A stretch of 64,000 bases of DNA, taken from the NCBI GenBank assembly GCA_040954595.2, contig CM082586.2:744001-808000 (forward strand), in the 5' to 3' direction. Source of the DNA: Balanoglossus misakiensis. Lineage: Eukaryota; Hemichordata. The notes beneath the pieces are model-generated. The model was not told the DNA's origin and made no database searches. It worked only from the letters and a program-made list of their open reading frames with translations. The position numbers and the translations under genes were made by a program. Each line of letters begins with the position of its first letter. Position 1 is the first letter of the stretch. Positions 43,748 through 55,013 of this stretch are shown piece after piece.

Positions 43748-45144
43748 TGTGGGCGGGACCATTTTGTATTAGGGGTCGATGGCCAGAACGGTGATCTGAG
43801 TCGTTTTGCTGAGATAGGCGAATATTGTAAGACTGAGACGTTTTAATATAATGAATATTCTTCCCATGTCATGTGACACGCTTTAATGTTTTATTTATAT
43901 TATTCTTGACAATGGTTAGCAGAAATGGTGATGAAATATCAATTAGGAAATTAGACTGCTTAAATGGGAAAAGAAAATAATTAGAAATTTTCAATATAAT
44001 AACTCAGAAAATAAGGCTGATTGTCAGATTCAAAAGGGTTCGGCAACGTGTGACCTAAATCTATTTAAGTAGGAGTACCCAGTATATTACATCAATGTAG
44101 GAATCATGTGTCTTGGTCTCTTTCAAAAGCGAACAGTACGAGTGTGTCTCTTAGGAATTTATTTAAATCAGTATTTAATGAAAGTGATAGCCGTGGGTGG
44201 CGACAAACAACGTAGGGCCTAACGGTAGCGAAGGGTATTAATTATATCTGTTCAACACGTCGAAATGCCCTATAGTTTGCCTGAACAGCACCCCAATAAT
44301 ATACAGCAGGTACTCTCAATAAAACATGAAATTTAATACCAGTAATATACAACCCAGATAAGAATGATTTTTTCCATCAAAGGCACCGTCATATCGCGCG
44401 CGTATGGTAAGATTTAAAATTTAAAATGCAATCACTATAAAATCTTTCCAAGCCGTATGAAAATGCCAGTATAATAATCCATCCAGGTCATTTCATCCCA
44501 TGGTGCGTGGCTATAAATCATTTCGTTCCACGGATAGGCCTAGGATTAAAAACATTACATAAATTACGACTCGTTGATATTACCAAACAATGCGTTTTTA
44601 GCCCCAGGAGCTTTTTATACATACAGTCTCATTTAGAAGTGTCTAGTGATAGATTGAACCCCTGGATAGGACCCAACGATCAGTTAGTCAAACAGAGGCA
44701 CGCGGCAAAACGCAAGACAACTTGTCGTTACCAACTATCGAAATTACATACTATACCACTGGCGCATTAAAGATTTGTTTGATTTTCCTTTCTGATGAAG
44801 TCTACCCGGATTATTTACTTGTACGAAATGGTTGAATGGATAAGATGCAACAAAATTACCCTAGTCACCAGAGCGGTAATCAATGTCTGATTCAGTTAAG
44901 CCAACTTTGATCATCCCGTTTCACATTGTCAATTTGCATTTCCCTCTGTTATCAACATTTGAATTTAGATGTAAATTTTTTCTCACCCATTAATAGTTGA
45001 CAAAGATCGCAACTAACCCAAGGCAATATGGAAATGGGCAAAGATTACAATTCGCAACTCATTTTCTGACTAATTTTATTCTCTACACACATCTTCGTAA
45101 ATGCCAAGTATTCCATCATTTTGAATAGTTAAGTGATGTTTACT

Positions 45145-45163
45145 TTCGTTGCTTAGCAACGAA
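45145..45163. promoter_or_regulatory. Palindromic RFX X-box
   Basis: TTCGTTGCT-T-AGCAACGAA has perfect 9-base arms with one spacer base and a core GTTGCT/AGCAAC, the RFX dimer half sites. A similar core GTTGCTTAGCAAC occurs at 50921-50933 in ADCY8 intron 1. Confidence 0.5.
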
Positions 45164-46968
45164 TCGGCATAATTTCATAGTGCAGTGGACATTATCGCAG
45201 CTTACGTGAGTTGACTGGTCAAACAGAGCCTTCGTTTAGGAGCATTTGTTTTGGCTGACAGCTTTAAGCATACAAAACAGGTCTACGTAGTTTTCGGTCA
45301 GGATTTTGTAAGATTAATCTACATCTACTTTTATTCAAGCATTAGAAACATTTAAATGTAGCATAAGCTCATATTGTCAGTGGATTAAACGATCTTTTCT
45401 GCAGGAACTCCTAAGAAAGTCTTGATATCTCATTTACAGAGGTATTGTCATGATAGTGCTACAAATATACATCAAGTTTTCTGACCTAACCATTTGCATT
45501 GATTTTTGCGGCTTGTAAATTAACAACATGGTTTGAGGCTAAGTATAAATGCATATTTCAGATCGCTGGACCCACGGGACGTTTCTTAATGTCAAAGTGT
45601 TCTTATGTCTACACATCGATTTATATCCACTAACTCAACTGCTGTAAATCGCGAAAATGAAGAACATACATACATACATATAGTCAGTCAGTCAGTCAGT
45701 CAGTCAGAAAGGATCGGAAAACGGTGGTATAGAGGTGGGAACGATTTCCGCAGCAAAACAGCCGCCTTTCAGAAAATCCCAAGAGAACACGTAAATATTC
45801 ACCAGCCATCTACATTTGCAATCGCGATCTAATTCCGATCCCCTTGAGGGCGTCGGAATTGCTTCGAGAAATCGATTTTCCCTGCAGCAACGTCTACTAC
45901 AGAGAATTTGTAATCAGAGTAGAATGACTGTTTTCAGAAATACTGGCCCACTTTGATAGTCGAGAGCTGCTTTGGTAATACGTTGAAATTATTATATCTC
46001 ACTATGCTTGCCATTTGGTGGCACAAGGCAAAGCTGTCATACGGATAAGGAATTGTTAAATTATGCACATACGATTGGCAGTCGCTATGGAGAGCTCGTG
46101 TTAAAATTTATTGTCTGATTACAGTGACCATATACACTTGTCCCTGTCAGCTGTATACATAAATTTGACCCCATTAGGTACTTCTGACAGGGTTATGTTG
46201 AATGTAACAGGCATATCTGACAGGGTTTATACTGATATGTTACAAAGACACAATTGCACTGTGCTTGGGTCAATGTATGCTTTATATATACAGTATCAGA
46301 GGTTTCACTGAGGGATTGGTGGGAGTGTAACGTACAATCCGCTCAGCGGGATTGATGCTTATATGTCAACGCGATCTAAAATCGTATCTGAATCCGCTTT
46401 CCTCGGATTTTAGTACCGCCATATGTTTTAACTGAGCGTGCGTAGTGGCTGTTTAGCTTACGAACGAGTATACTCACCGCCGTTCTACTAATAGGTCTGT
46501 TTATCAGCAAAATGCACAGCAAGACTTAGACGCCTTACGCCGTTAGTCTATTTCGTCGGCTACCAAGGCTTCGCTCTTCTGTGTTGGAATGTACGTTCAA
46601 CTAAGATCCCGATAACAAGTCCTTGAAAGTGCTATCACTTACCCGTCAAAGATCAAATTTCAATGTCTGGTTCCCATGGATACCCTCTCAGCTGGGTGGA
46701 CGGATGACAGTAGCATGGGGGCTGATCTGGATTAGAAGAATGTTATTGTCTTAATGGATGAATCGCTATCACCATGAATGTTGAATTGAAGCGAAATAAA
46801 TATGTAATACGCATGCTCAGCCTGTGTGCTCTAGTCAGCAGGAACATTTATTATCGCGCAGGCGTAAGCTCATGGATCTATTATAATTTTATTTTTAATA
46901 TCGCGGTTTTCATGATGTTGCTACAAGCATTAATGAATGTCATTTCATGAAATGGTGTATGTTTGTAT

Positions 46969-47280
46969 GCATGCATGCATGTATGTATGTATGTATGTAT
47001 GTATGTATGTTCGTATGTATGTATGTATGTATGTATGTATGTATGTATGTATGTATGTATGTATGTATGTATGTATGTATGTATGTATGTATGTATGTAT
47101 GTATGTATGTATGTATGTATGTATGTATGTATGTATGTATGTATGTATGTATGTATGTATGTATGTATGTATGTATGTATGTATGTATGTATGTATGTAT
47201 GTATGTATGTATGTATGTATGTATGTATGTATGTATGTATGTATGTATGTATGTATGTATGTATGTATGTGTGTGTGTGT
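46969..47280. repeat. ATGT tetranucleotide microsatellite (about 310 bp)
   Basis: Starts with GCAT units, continues as about 70 ATGT units with one TTCG interruption near 47010, and ends in a GT run. It is open in several frames on both strands only because the unit has no stop codon. Confidence 0.97.
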
Positions 47281-48524
47281 TTGTACTCTTTAATACAAGT
47301 TGAGGCAGCCTGCAGCAATCCTCTTTTCATTAAACAACTTAGTTTTGCACACAGCTATATCAAATAAATCTTCCGACCATCACTAATTTCCGGTCAATAA
47401 AATTTATTTCAGTTACTTTCACCAGCAATTCGACTCGTCGGATGTCACAAGCGGCCGACGACTGGTCATTACATACGTTGTTCGGTTTTATAGGACGTAT
47501 TTTATTTTGTGGACTGCACAGCAAAAGCTAATGATAGGGTATCTACACATCGTCGCTGGAGGGCAGTACACCTAGGATCACTTTGGATTTGGTATTAGCT
47601 AGCACACAACGAAACCAAGCATACCATTGCCTAGCCTAGCCTAACTTTGCTCGACTGCCCTCTCTTGTCAGAACTGCTACATTTGTAAGGTGTTGCCAAT
47701 GTTATCAGCTTTCTCTGTGCCCATTTCATTGGTTACCATGGCAGCCATTCCATTTGCTAATGCGTGAGTCAAGCTTCTATACAATTTCTGTTGATTCGCT
47801 CAGATGCAGCAGAAAGGAAATTGCCGAATCAAAGTTGTAGTAATCAATGTTGCAAGGCGTTGCAATAAGTGGCACTCACCGGAGGCGAACGCTAGCTTTT
47901 AGTCAATTTTACAATTTATTTCTCCCGAGAGTAGCTACCTCCATGGTTTATATGTATTTCGTTCTCGTCATATTTTCATGTCAGAAATGCCTTTCTGTGT
48001 AGCGGCCCACTATTGTTGCTAAGTTTCTAATGCTCTGTGTTTTAGAGTGCATTTTATCTCCAGAGAATCCTGAATCCTAATGTGTGATTAATATTAATAG
48101 AGGCGAATGCCTTCCTATTTTGCATATATAGATTCGCTCTATAATCATTTCCTTTTAGTTTTCAAATCGTAGAATCATGATGGATGATCATCAATCATGA
48201 AACGATTACTATGAGTTGTGAAACGGCTTCGTCGTCACACTTCAAAATGGCCTCTTGGTCATATATCAACAATGTGATGTCATTCTGAGAGACTTTTGGT
48301 TCATAACTGATGATGTGAATTCAACGTTTCATTTTCTGCAGATGCACAACGCCATCTAGTGACAATGTGATACACTTCATCAAAAACAGGAAACAGACAA
48401 AAATGGTCACATGGACGGACGACATAATTTGCATACAGTGATGCAAGTCATTGGTTAACAGTTACATACATCTGACGAAATCAACAGAATTGCCATACTC
48501 AAAATAAAGATTGAGTCAATCATC

Positions 48525-48538
48525 GTTACCATAGCAAC
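48525..48538 (+). promoter_or_regulatory. RFX X-box match upstream of ADCY8
   Basis: GTTACCATAGCAAC fits RYYNYYATRRNRAC at every position, 303 bases before the ADCY8 start. GTTACCGTAGCAAC at 48705-48718 is one base off, 123 bases before the start. Confidence 0.45.
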
Positions 48539-48840
48539 ATGAAAGTGGGAATTAACCCCGCAGAATGTCCAACTGGTGCGCCGCTCCTTGATTCCACAAG
48601 GTAGGTCACGTGGCACTAGTCACAATGCTTGCATCAACTTTGATGACATCATTAATCTAGTTAGTGACGGACTCGCTCAGCCAGCGAAGTCGACTTGGGA
48701 GATTGTTACCGTAGCAACCACGAAAGGCAAACGTCAGGCGATAAAAGAGTGCGTTAGAAATGAAACCAGGATTTAGTTTGCAACGACCGCAGCGATCGAG
48801 AAATCAACCCGCCGACTGCCAAATGACGTGATCGGAAAGA

Positions 48841-51800
48841 ATGGTCAATATGGAGCAGAAACTAACCACTTTTGCAGAAGAGAACGGCAGCGTGTCAGTC
48901 CAAAACACAACTACAACAAAGTCCAGTTATCCCACGGAGAATGGCGGGAGGCTTGAACCAGAAAACACAGATTCATCAGTGAACTTACCGGGAACTCCTG
49001 TGCCTGATACCGAACAACCATCTGCGCTTGTTGACCTCGGCAGTCCCAGTTCCCTTGCAAGCGATTTTCGACCCAAGAAACTTCTCTGGCAAAGCGCGGT
49101 CCGGCGTCTGCAGTTGGAAGCTAAGAGAGCCTTAGATGGAAGTCTAAACGGAAGGAAAATCACAGTGACAGATGACTATATTCATGAACTAAACAAAGAA
49201 ATCTCGCATCGCACCGGGAGCTTTAAGGTGAGAGAAAGACCTAAAACCAGGAAAATTTCGGTAGATGTGGAGAGCTACAATTCTGAGGACAATCAGGTTA
49301 ATCAGAACAGAGAAGGAGAGGAATTCGTCGACGATGGTTGTGTGTACAGAGGAGTAATTGTTCCAACTTTGCGAAAATGGTTCCGTTGCAAAGAGGCTGA
49401 AACTCTGTACCAACGTTACTTTTTGAGGCAGAGACAAAAATCTCTGGTGTGTCTCAACAGCGTGGACTTTCTTCGCCAAATGATTATGCTGATGCTTTTT
49501 CTGACGATGACTTCGAACAAACTGTCTGTCGCCCAGGGTGTTATCTACGGTGTTTCTCTCCTTTCAAGTCTAACACTTTGTCTACTGGTCCAGTGGAAGC
49601 GATTCGCCAGCCGATTTTTGCAATGGGCCGGTCTAGCAACCTGGGCTTTGCTGACCATGCAGTCGGTACTGGGTCTAACTCACGGAGTCGACCGCATTAC
49701 AGAGCCTACATTGTCAGATGGAATTTTATATGTGGTTTTCACAGTTTTTGTGACTTACACCATGCTGCCACTGTCATTAGTGTGGGCCATTCCAGCTGGG
49801 ACGGTCACTTCGTTGGTACATATGGTCGTTCAAGGAATACGAGTTGATATGACAGGAAAAAACTATGGGGGAAAACAGGTAAGAGTCGTTTTGTTTTTCC
49901 GCTATGACTATATAGTGAAAAATGCATGTCAAGATTTGAACGAATTTCTATTCAATATGTCTTCCAGAACCCCCACCATTATACTGCGCAGGCAAGTTCT
50001 GTTAACTCAACAGGTGGTCTCTCGTAATTAATCGATCTTTACTTGATTTTGTCGATTCGTTACATATGATACATATCAAATAATTTACGAAGAGGTTTTT
50101 GCTCTGTCGCAATGATTTTGTGATGTATAATTATGATGAAATTGGTTGAACACTGGCGCCATGTTTTGTTTGACTTGTAAGAGACCGCAAATTGTTACCT
50201 CACTATAAAGAAAACAAATGTTAGATTCGTGCAGAGAATGTTGAAAGAGGAACCTTACATACGGTTTTGACTTAATGAACCCGATTACTTAGAAATGTGG
50301 AGAGTTTTCTTTCTTCAATTTGATTTGATTAGTCGCTAATGCTGATTTTATTAAAGGAGAGCTGGTCAAATTCTGTGTTTCCACAACAATCTTTATGTAT
50401 GGGTATCACGTTCGGTCAAGGCTATTGCCCCAAACAAAGACTATTGCCCCAAACCAAGGCAAACATACGAATATCGGAATGGATTTCATCCCGTCGAGTA
50501 CAGCAACAGTGGTACGCAATTGGAAATTTGACAAACCGCTCCCAATTTATAGTGGTTTTACATTTATGAAATGGTTTTGTTGTTCTGTCCAGTCATTAAA
50601 AATGTTTGCCGTTCAAATATCGTAATTTACTCTGCAATTAAAAGACATATATATTTTAATGCGGGGGCATGTTTCGTTAGAGTTAGAATCCACAAGAATA
50701 AATACAATGCGCCCTGTTCAAACCTTGTCTTAGATCTGCAGTGACAGCAAATATGCACACATTATTTGAAGCGACTGTGGATGTAAAAACGCCAACATGA
50801 CAAGCACCAAGTAGCCGTTGCTAATGTTGCGGATGTAGCGTAGAAGAAATACTTTGGGAAACAAGCACGCCCTAATCAGCCAAATTGACAATTTATTGCC
50901 TTCAAAAGGCCGCAAACGATGTTGCTTAGCAACGTATTACAAACGTAAGTCTTGGTGATTCTTGAAGGTTTGCTTCTGATGTACAATAACGTTGGTAATG
51001 CAATTATGGACAGGAAATCGTAGAAAGGTTTCACTACAGTTCACTCAATATTTGCGGCAAGGCAGTGCCTTTATGCAGAGGTTTTTACAATGTCTCGCCA
51101 TCTCTCAATCTTTCCTTTATCAGTTTCTCGTCAATCTCCGCAGCTGTCTGTTCTTCTGAATGCCGCTAACAACCTCGTGTCTCTGTCCATTCGCACAACG
51201 ACAATTCCAAGATTCTATGTGCCGTTATCTCTATGTATACTAATTTGGGTTAACGTGTGCAGAGTCAATCCCTTCTCTCCAAATGTTTTTTTCTATCTCC
51301 CCATTAGTGGTCAGCAAATATACTTCTGTTTTTATGCACTCACTTCGCTGGAATGTATACCAACTATTTATCTGATAGAATATTAAGACAGGCGTTTCTG
51401 GAGACAAGAAGGTGTATTTGCGCAAGGCTAAAATTACAAAAAGAGAACGAAAACCAGGTAGGATTTTTTTTGAAAGCAAATAAATTATTCCTAGTGACAA
51501 TCAAGTATAGATATTAACTTTGCAAACCATTATCGTACATTGATAACCACATGTGATATTTGTTATTCACGAACATTAAACTAAATGTCATTATTCGATT
51601 TATTAATCTAATCTACTGTTCATCTCCATAGCAACGCCTGCTCCTCTCAGTTCTGCCTAAGTTTGTTGCCTTGGAAATGATTAGCGATATAGCACATGAG
51701 ATGGAGGAGGATCGGTTTCTTCCAGCACAATTTCACAAAATTTACATCCATCGTTATGAAAATGTAAGGTAGGTGTATACAGTGTGTCTTGAAGGAAATT

Positions 51801-52604
51801 GTTTTTATAGTGCGAGTCATGGGGGATGGCGATGTGCATGGATCATTTATAAATAACCTTTGTCGTGGATGTGGATATTTTGCATCCAGCTATGACATAT
51901 CTGTTACTCGAATCTTCTATTTTCTACACCTAGTATTTTATTTGCCGATATCAAGGGATTCACTGAGCTGGCTTCCAAACTTCATGCTCAAGATCTGGTG
52001 AGGACACTTAACGAATTATTTGCCAGGTTTGACAAGCTGGCTGAGGTAAGAATTTCTTAAATTGTTTTTTTTTTGTATCCCAGTGCAAACCATTCGAACC
52101 TCATATCAGAAGGTAACATTTTATTGTGACTGTTCATTTTACAGGACAACCACTGCCTAAGAATAAAGATTCTGGGCGACTGTTACTACTGTGTGTCTGG
52201 GTTACCGGATCCTCGGTCTGATCATGCGCAATGCTGTGTTGAAATGGGACTCCATATGATAAAGGTTATCAAGTAAGTGGTATCCATGTGTTTGTCAAAA
52301 GGTAAAATTGGAATCGACCAGTTTCTAAAGTATGGCTTAATGTGAAAACGCAATTACGATATGAGCGTATGTAATTGTAGACATTTTTTGCTAATTTTAA
52401 CAGTAAACATTTCGTTCGAACCACATATATAGGAGCGTGCGACAGAAAACCAATGTGGATCTGGACATGCGCATTGGTATACATACGGGTTCTGTTCTCT
52501 GTGGAGTGCTTGGACTTCGCAAATGGCAATTTGACGTCTGGAGCAATGACGTCACTTTGGCAAATCACATGGAATCTGGGGGCACACCCGGGTGAGACTT
52601 TCAC

Positions 52605-52679
<75 letters not shown>

Positions 52680-53393
52680 TTCATTCATTCAGTCATTCAT
52701 AATCAGAGTACGCTTACCCATTCCGAAGACCTGGTACCACCAATTAGCAGTAGTACAAGACGATCTTGTTGAAATTGTATTTTGTCTTATTTATTTCTTG
52801 GACCTGGTAATTATCTTACCTTGCATGACAAGACCTGATTTGATGTCTTATTGTTTGATCAGGAAAGTCCATATCTCCAAAGCCACTCTGACATATTTGG
52901 GAAATGACTATGACGTTGAACCAGGCTATGGACACGAACGCAGTTACTATCTTAAGTTGAAAGATGTTGAAACCTATCTTATCGTTGGTGATGAACCAAA
53001 GGTACGACTATTATTTTATTTGTAGATGCTTTTAAAGTTTCGCTTTTCGAAGCCATAATGGTCATTATCTATTCGTGACAATAACTGTTATCGCCGTGTC
53101 CACACACACTGAACTAAGATGACCTCTGACCTTTCCAGAAATGTTCAGCATCGGAGAGAGTTCAGCTCCTCGAAGTAACAACAAATCCATCTGTCGCGTC
53201 TTCCAAGCAAAGTGAAACAAAACCACCGGAAGATAGTGGAATCATCAGCTACTCCGCGTCTTGTCGGGAAAGATCAAATTCATTGTCAACAACGTCTTGG
53301 AGCGCCGAACTTCCGTTTGATAACATAATGAATCACGGACCAAGGGTAAGATCTAGACAGAGACAAACAGACTAGTGAGTTACAACTCAGGCG

Positions 53394-53439
<46 letters not shown>

Positions 53440-54964
53440 GAGACACATGACAGACAGATGGATTAATTCAATACTTACATACATATATGTGTTTTAATTA
53501 TGATATATTTTATGTCTCATAGTGGTCGGTTACTGACGCCATTGGTCTTCTTCCATACCCGTTTGGCCACATCATTGGTGCTTCAAAGATTCCAGAAGAA
53601 GATGCTAAAAGAAGTGAAACCAACCGTTTGGTGGCGCATGCAATAGAGATTCGATCCAGTGACCAGCTCAGGAAAGAACATATAAGAAGAGTCACCCTAA
53701 GGTTCAAAGACAAGGATATTGAAAATAACGTATGTAATATTAATGGAGCATGCAGCAAATTGACACTTGAACTGTCTGTTTACAGTTTTAGAAGTAAACA
53801 TCCAAACATTTGTGTTGTTCTATGTACTTTGTATTTGTGTTGTAATTTTGTATGGTGTTTTCAAATATTGTACATTGTAATGTATTTGAGACTGTGAGAA
53901 GCATGTTTTAGAAATGTTTTTGAATTTTTGTGGATTTTCTTGTCGGTTATTTTTAGAAAGTGATATCATTATTTCTTTGACTATTATGTCTTGTTTATTT
54001 TTAGTAACAAATTGGCTATAAATTTGGAAAGGATTTCCAGCGAGAGAGAGATGCGAGATAGATGCGTTCAGTTGTGTTGTTCAGTCATCATAGGAAGTGA
54101 ATAAAAGCTCACTGATGTCTTTACAGTGAGGACCAGTTGTAGTTATAGTGTGTTTCTTCAGTGTTACACCCATCAATGTAAAAGAACCTTGAGATCACTA
54201 CATTGTGGCGGTCTGAGAATTTGAAGAGATTGAAGTTTTAATTTATCACACAAACAACACTAATCTGAACTCCTATATTGGACTATGGTTTGGAATCACA
54301 GACACGCCACAATTTCTAGGTGTATATGGAAAGAGGTTACAATGTTTATGTTGCTCTTCTCTCCGTATAGTTCTCCATGATCCGTGATGATAATTTTAAA
54401 TCTAATATGGTATGTGCCTTCATTATCTTCATATTTACCATGGTAACGCTTATGCTGATGACACCTAGGTAGGTCGTACACAAAATTGGAGTGCTTATAT
54501 CTGAAATGTTTACTTCGCACACTAAAATATGATAAGAATGGACAGTGCCATTTTGGAAAATTGTCGTGAAATTTTTTGCACAACTTCTTGACCTATCGTG
54601 GATTTTTGTTGCAACAGTAGAGTGGTTGTTCAGCCAAATTTCACTTCAACTTGTCATTTTTTTCTCTATTTCTTTCTTCGATCTGCTAATGACTTACGTT
54701 GCATGATCTAGATTATTGGACCTGATTTGATGTCTTACTTTAAACTAATGTCTTTTTTTCAGGACAGTGGTAATGCTTGCTTTATTCCTGAGTGCAACAG
54801 CTATTTATGTCTTAGTCCTCATTGTTGTCATGGCGGAAGAATATAAGCACTTCCCTTCGACTCTCCGAGATCTTTCTTGTCTTTTTGCTGAGAACAGATT
54901 GGCGCGAAGTAGTCTGATTATTTTCGTTGTCACTCTCTCATTCTTGGTAACTATGAGTAACTTG
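48841..54964 (+). CDS. ADCY8: Membrane adenylyl cyclase type 8, 5' part (11 exons, 859 codons, no stop in window)
   Basis: Exons: 48841-49878, 51308-51457, 51632-51768, 51934-52045, 52145-52272, 52433-52591, 52863-53001, 53139-53345, 53523-53729, 54371-54468, 54763-54964; all phases agree. Seen: long cytosolic N terminus (about 180 residues), first six-TM block, exon 2 with [18 protein letters not shown]1 with [12 protein letters not shown] and [26 protein letters not shown], linker with [12 protein letters not shown], then the start of the second membrane block with [12 protein letters not shown] and [12 protein letters not shown]. These segments match vertebrate AC8, a Ca2+/calmodulin-stimulated cyclase. 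The ATG at 48841 follows an in-frame stop. The chain stops at a good GTAAGT donor and the next 9 kb is satellite, so the remaining TM helices and C2 domain are beyond the window or lost in assembly. It is divergent to ADCY3. Confidence 0.92.
49879..51307 (+). other. ADCY8 intron 1
   Basis: 1.4 kb with no supported gene. The exon 1 frame stays open 153 bases into it, to a stop at 50029-50031. Contains an RFX-type core at 50921-50933. Confidence 0.6.
52605..52700. repeat. TTTA microsatellite in ADCY8 intron 6
   Basis: About 19 TTAT units (52605-52680) followed by CATT units to about 52700, starting 13 bases after the exon donor. Confidence 0.95.
53393..53440. repeat. CAGA tetranucleotide microsatellite in ADCY8 intron 8
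   Basis: About 12 GACA units with a terminal GAGA variant. Confidence 0.95.
53730..54115 (+). other. Possible ADCY8 alternative 3' end by intron retention
   Basis: The exon 9 frame continues uninterrupted into intron 9 for 55 codons to a TGA at 53895-53897. It includes a strongly hydrophobic stretch ([15 protein letters not shown] and onward). AATAAA follows at 54110-54115. Retention would give a cyclase half ending in one extra membrane-like segment. Chance is possible. Confidence 0.25.
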
Positions 54965-55013
54965 GTAAGTCACGTGCCAACAATTAACCTACCAACCTTC
55001 ATGCATACATTCA

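Larger units (their letters stand above)
42697..48840. other. Shared upstream region of divergent ADCY3 and ADCY8
   Basis: 6.1 kb between the two start codons with no supported gene. Contents: a full CRE TGACGTCA (43740-43747), which may mark the ADCY3 promoter about 1 kb before its coding start; a palindromic X-box (45145-45163); a CAGT microsatellite (about 45680-45707); a large ATGT microsatellite (46969-47280); and X-box matches close to ADCY8 (48525-48538 perfect, 48705-48718 one mismatch). Confidence 0.5.

Noticed and set aside
44507-44770. Frame of 87 codons between the two cyclases
   Set aside because: No recognisable domain, no promoter or splice context.
46881-47367. Open frames of Met-Tyr-Val-Cys and Tyr-Ile-His-Thr repeats
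   Set aside because: They are translations of the ATGT microsatellite and have no gene structure.
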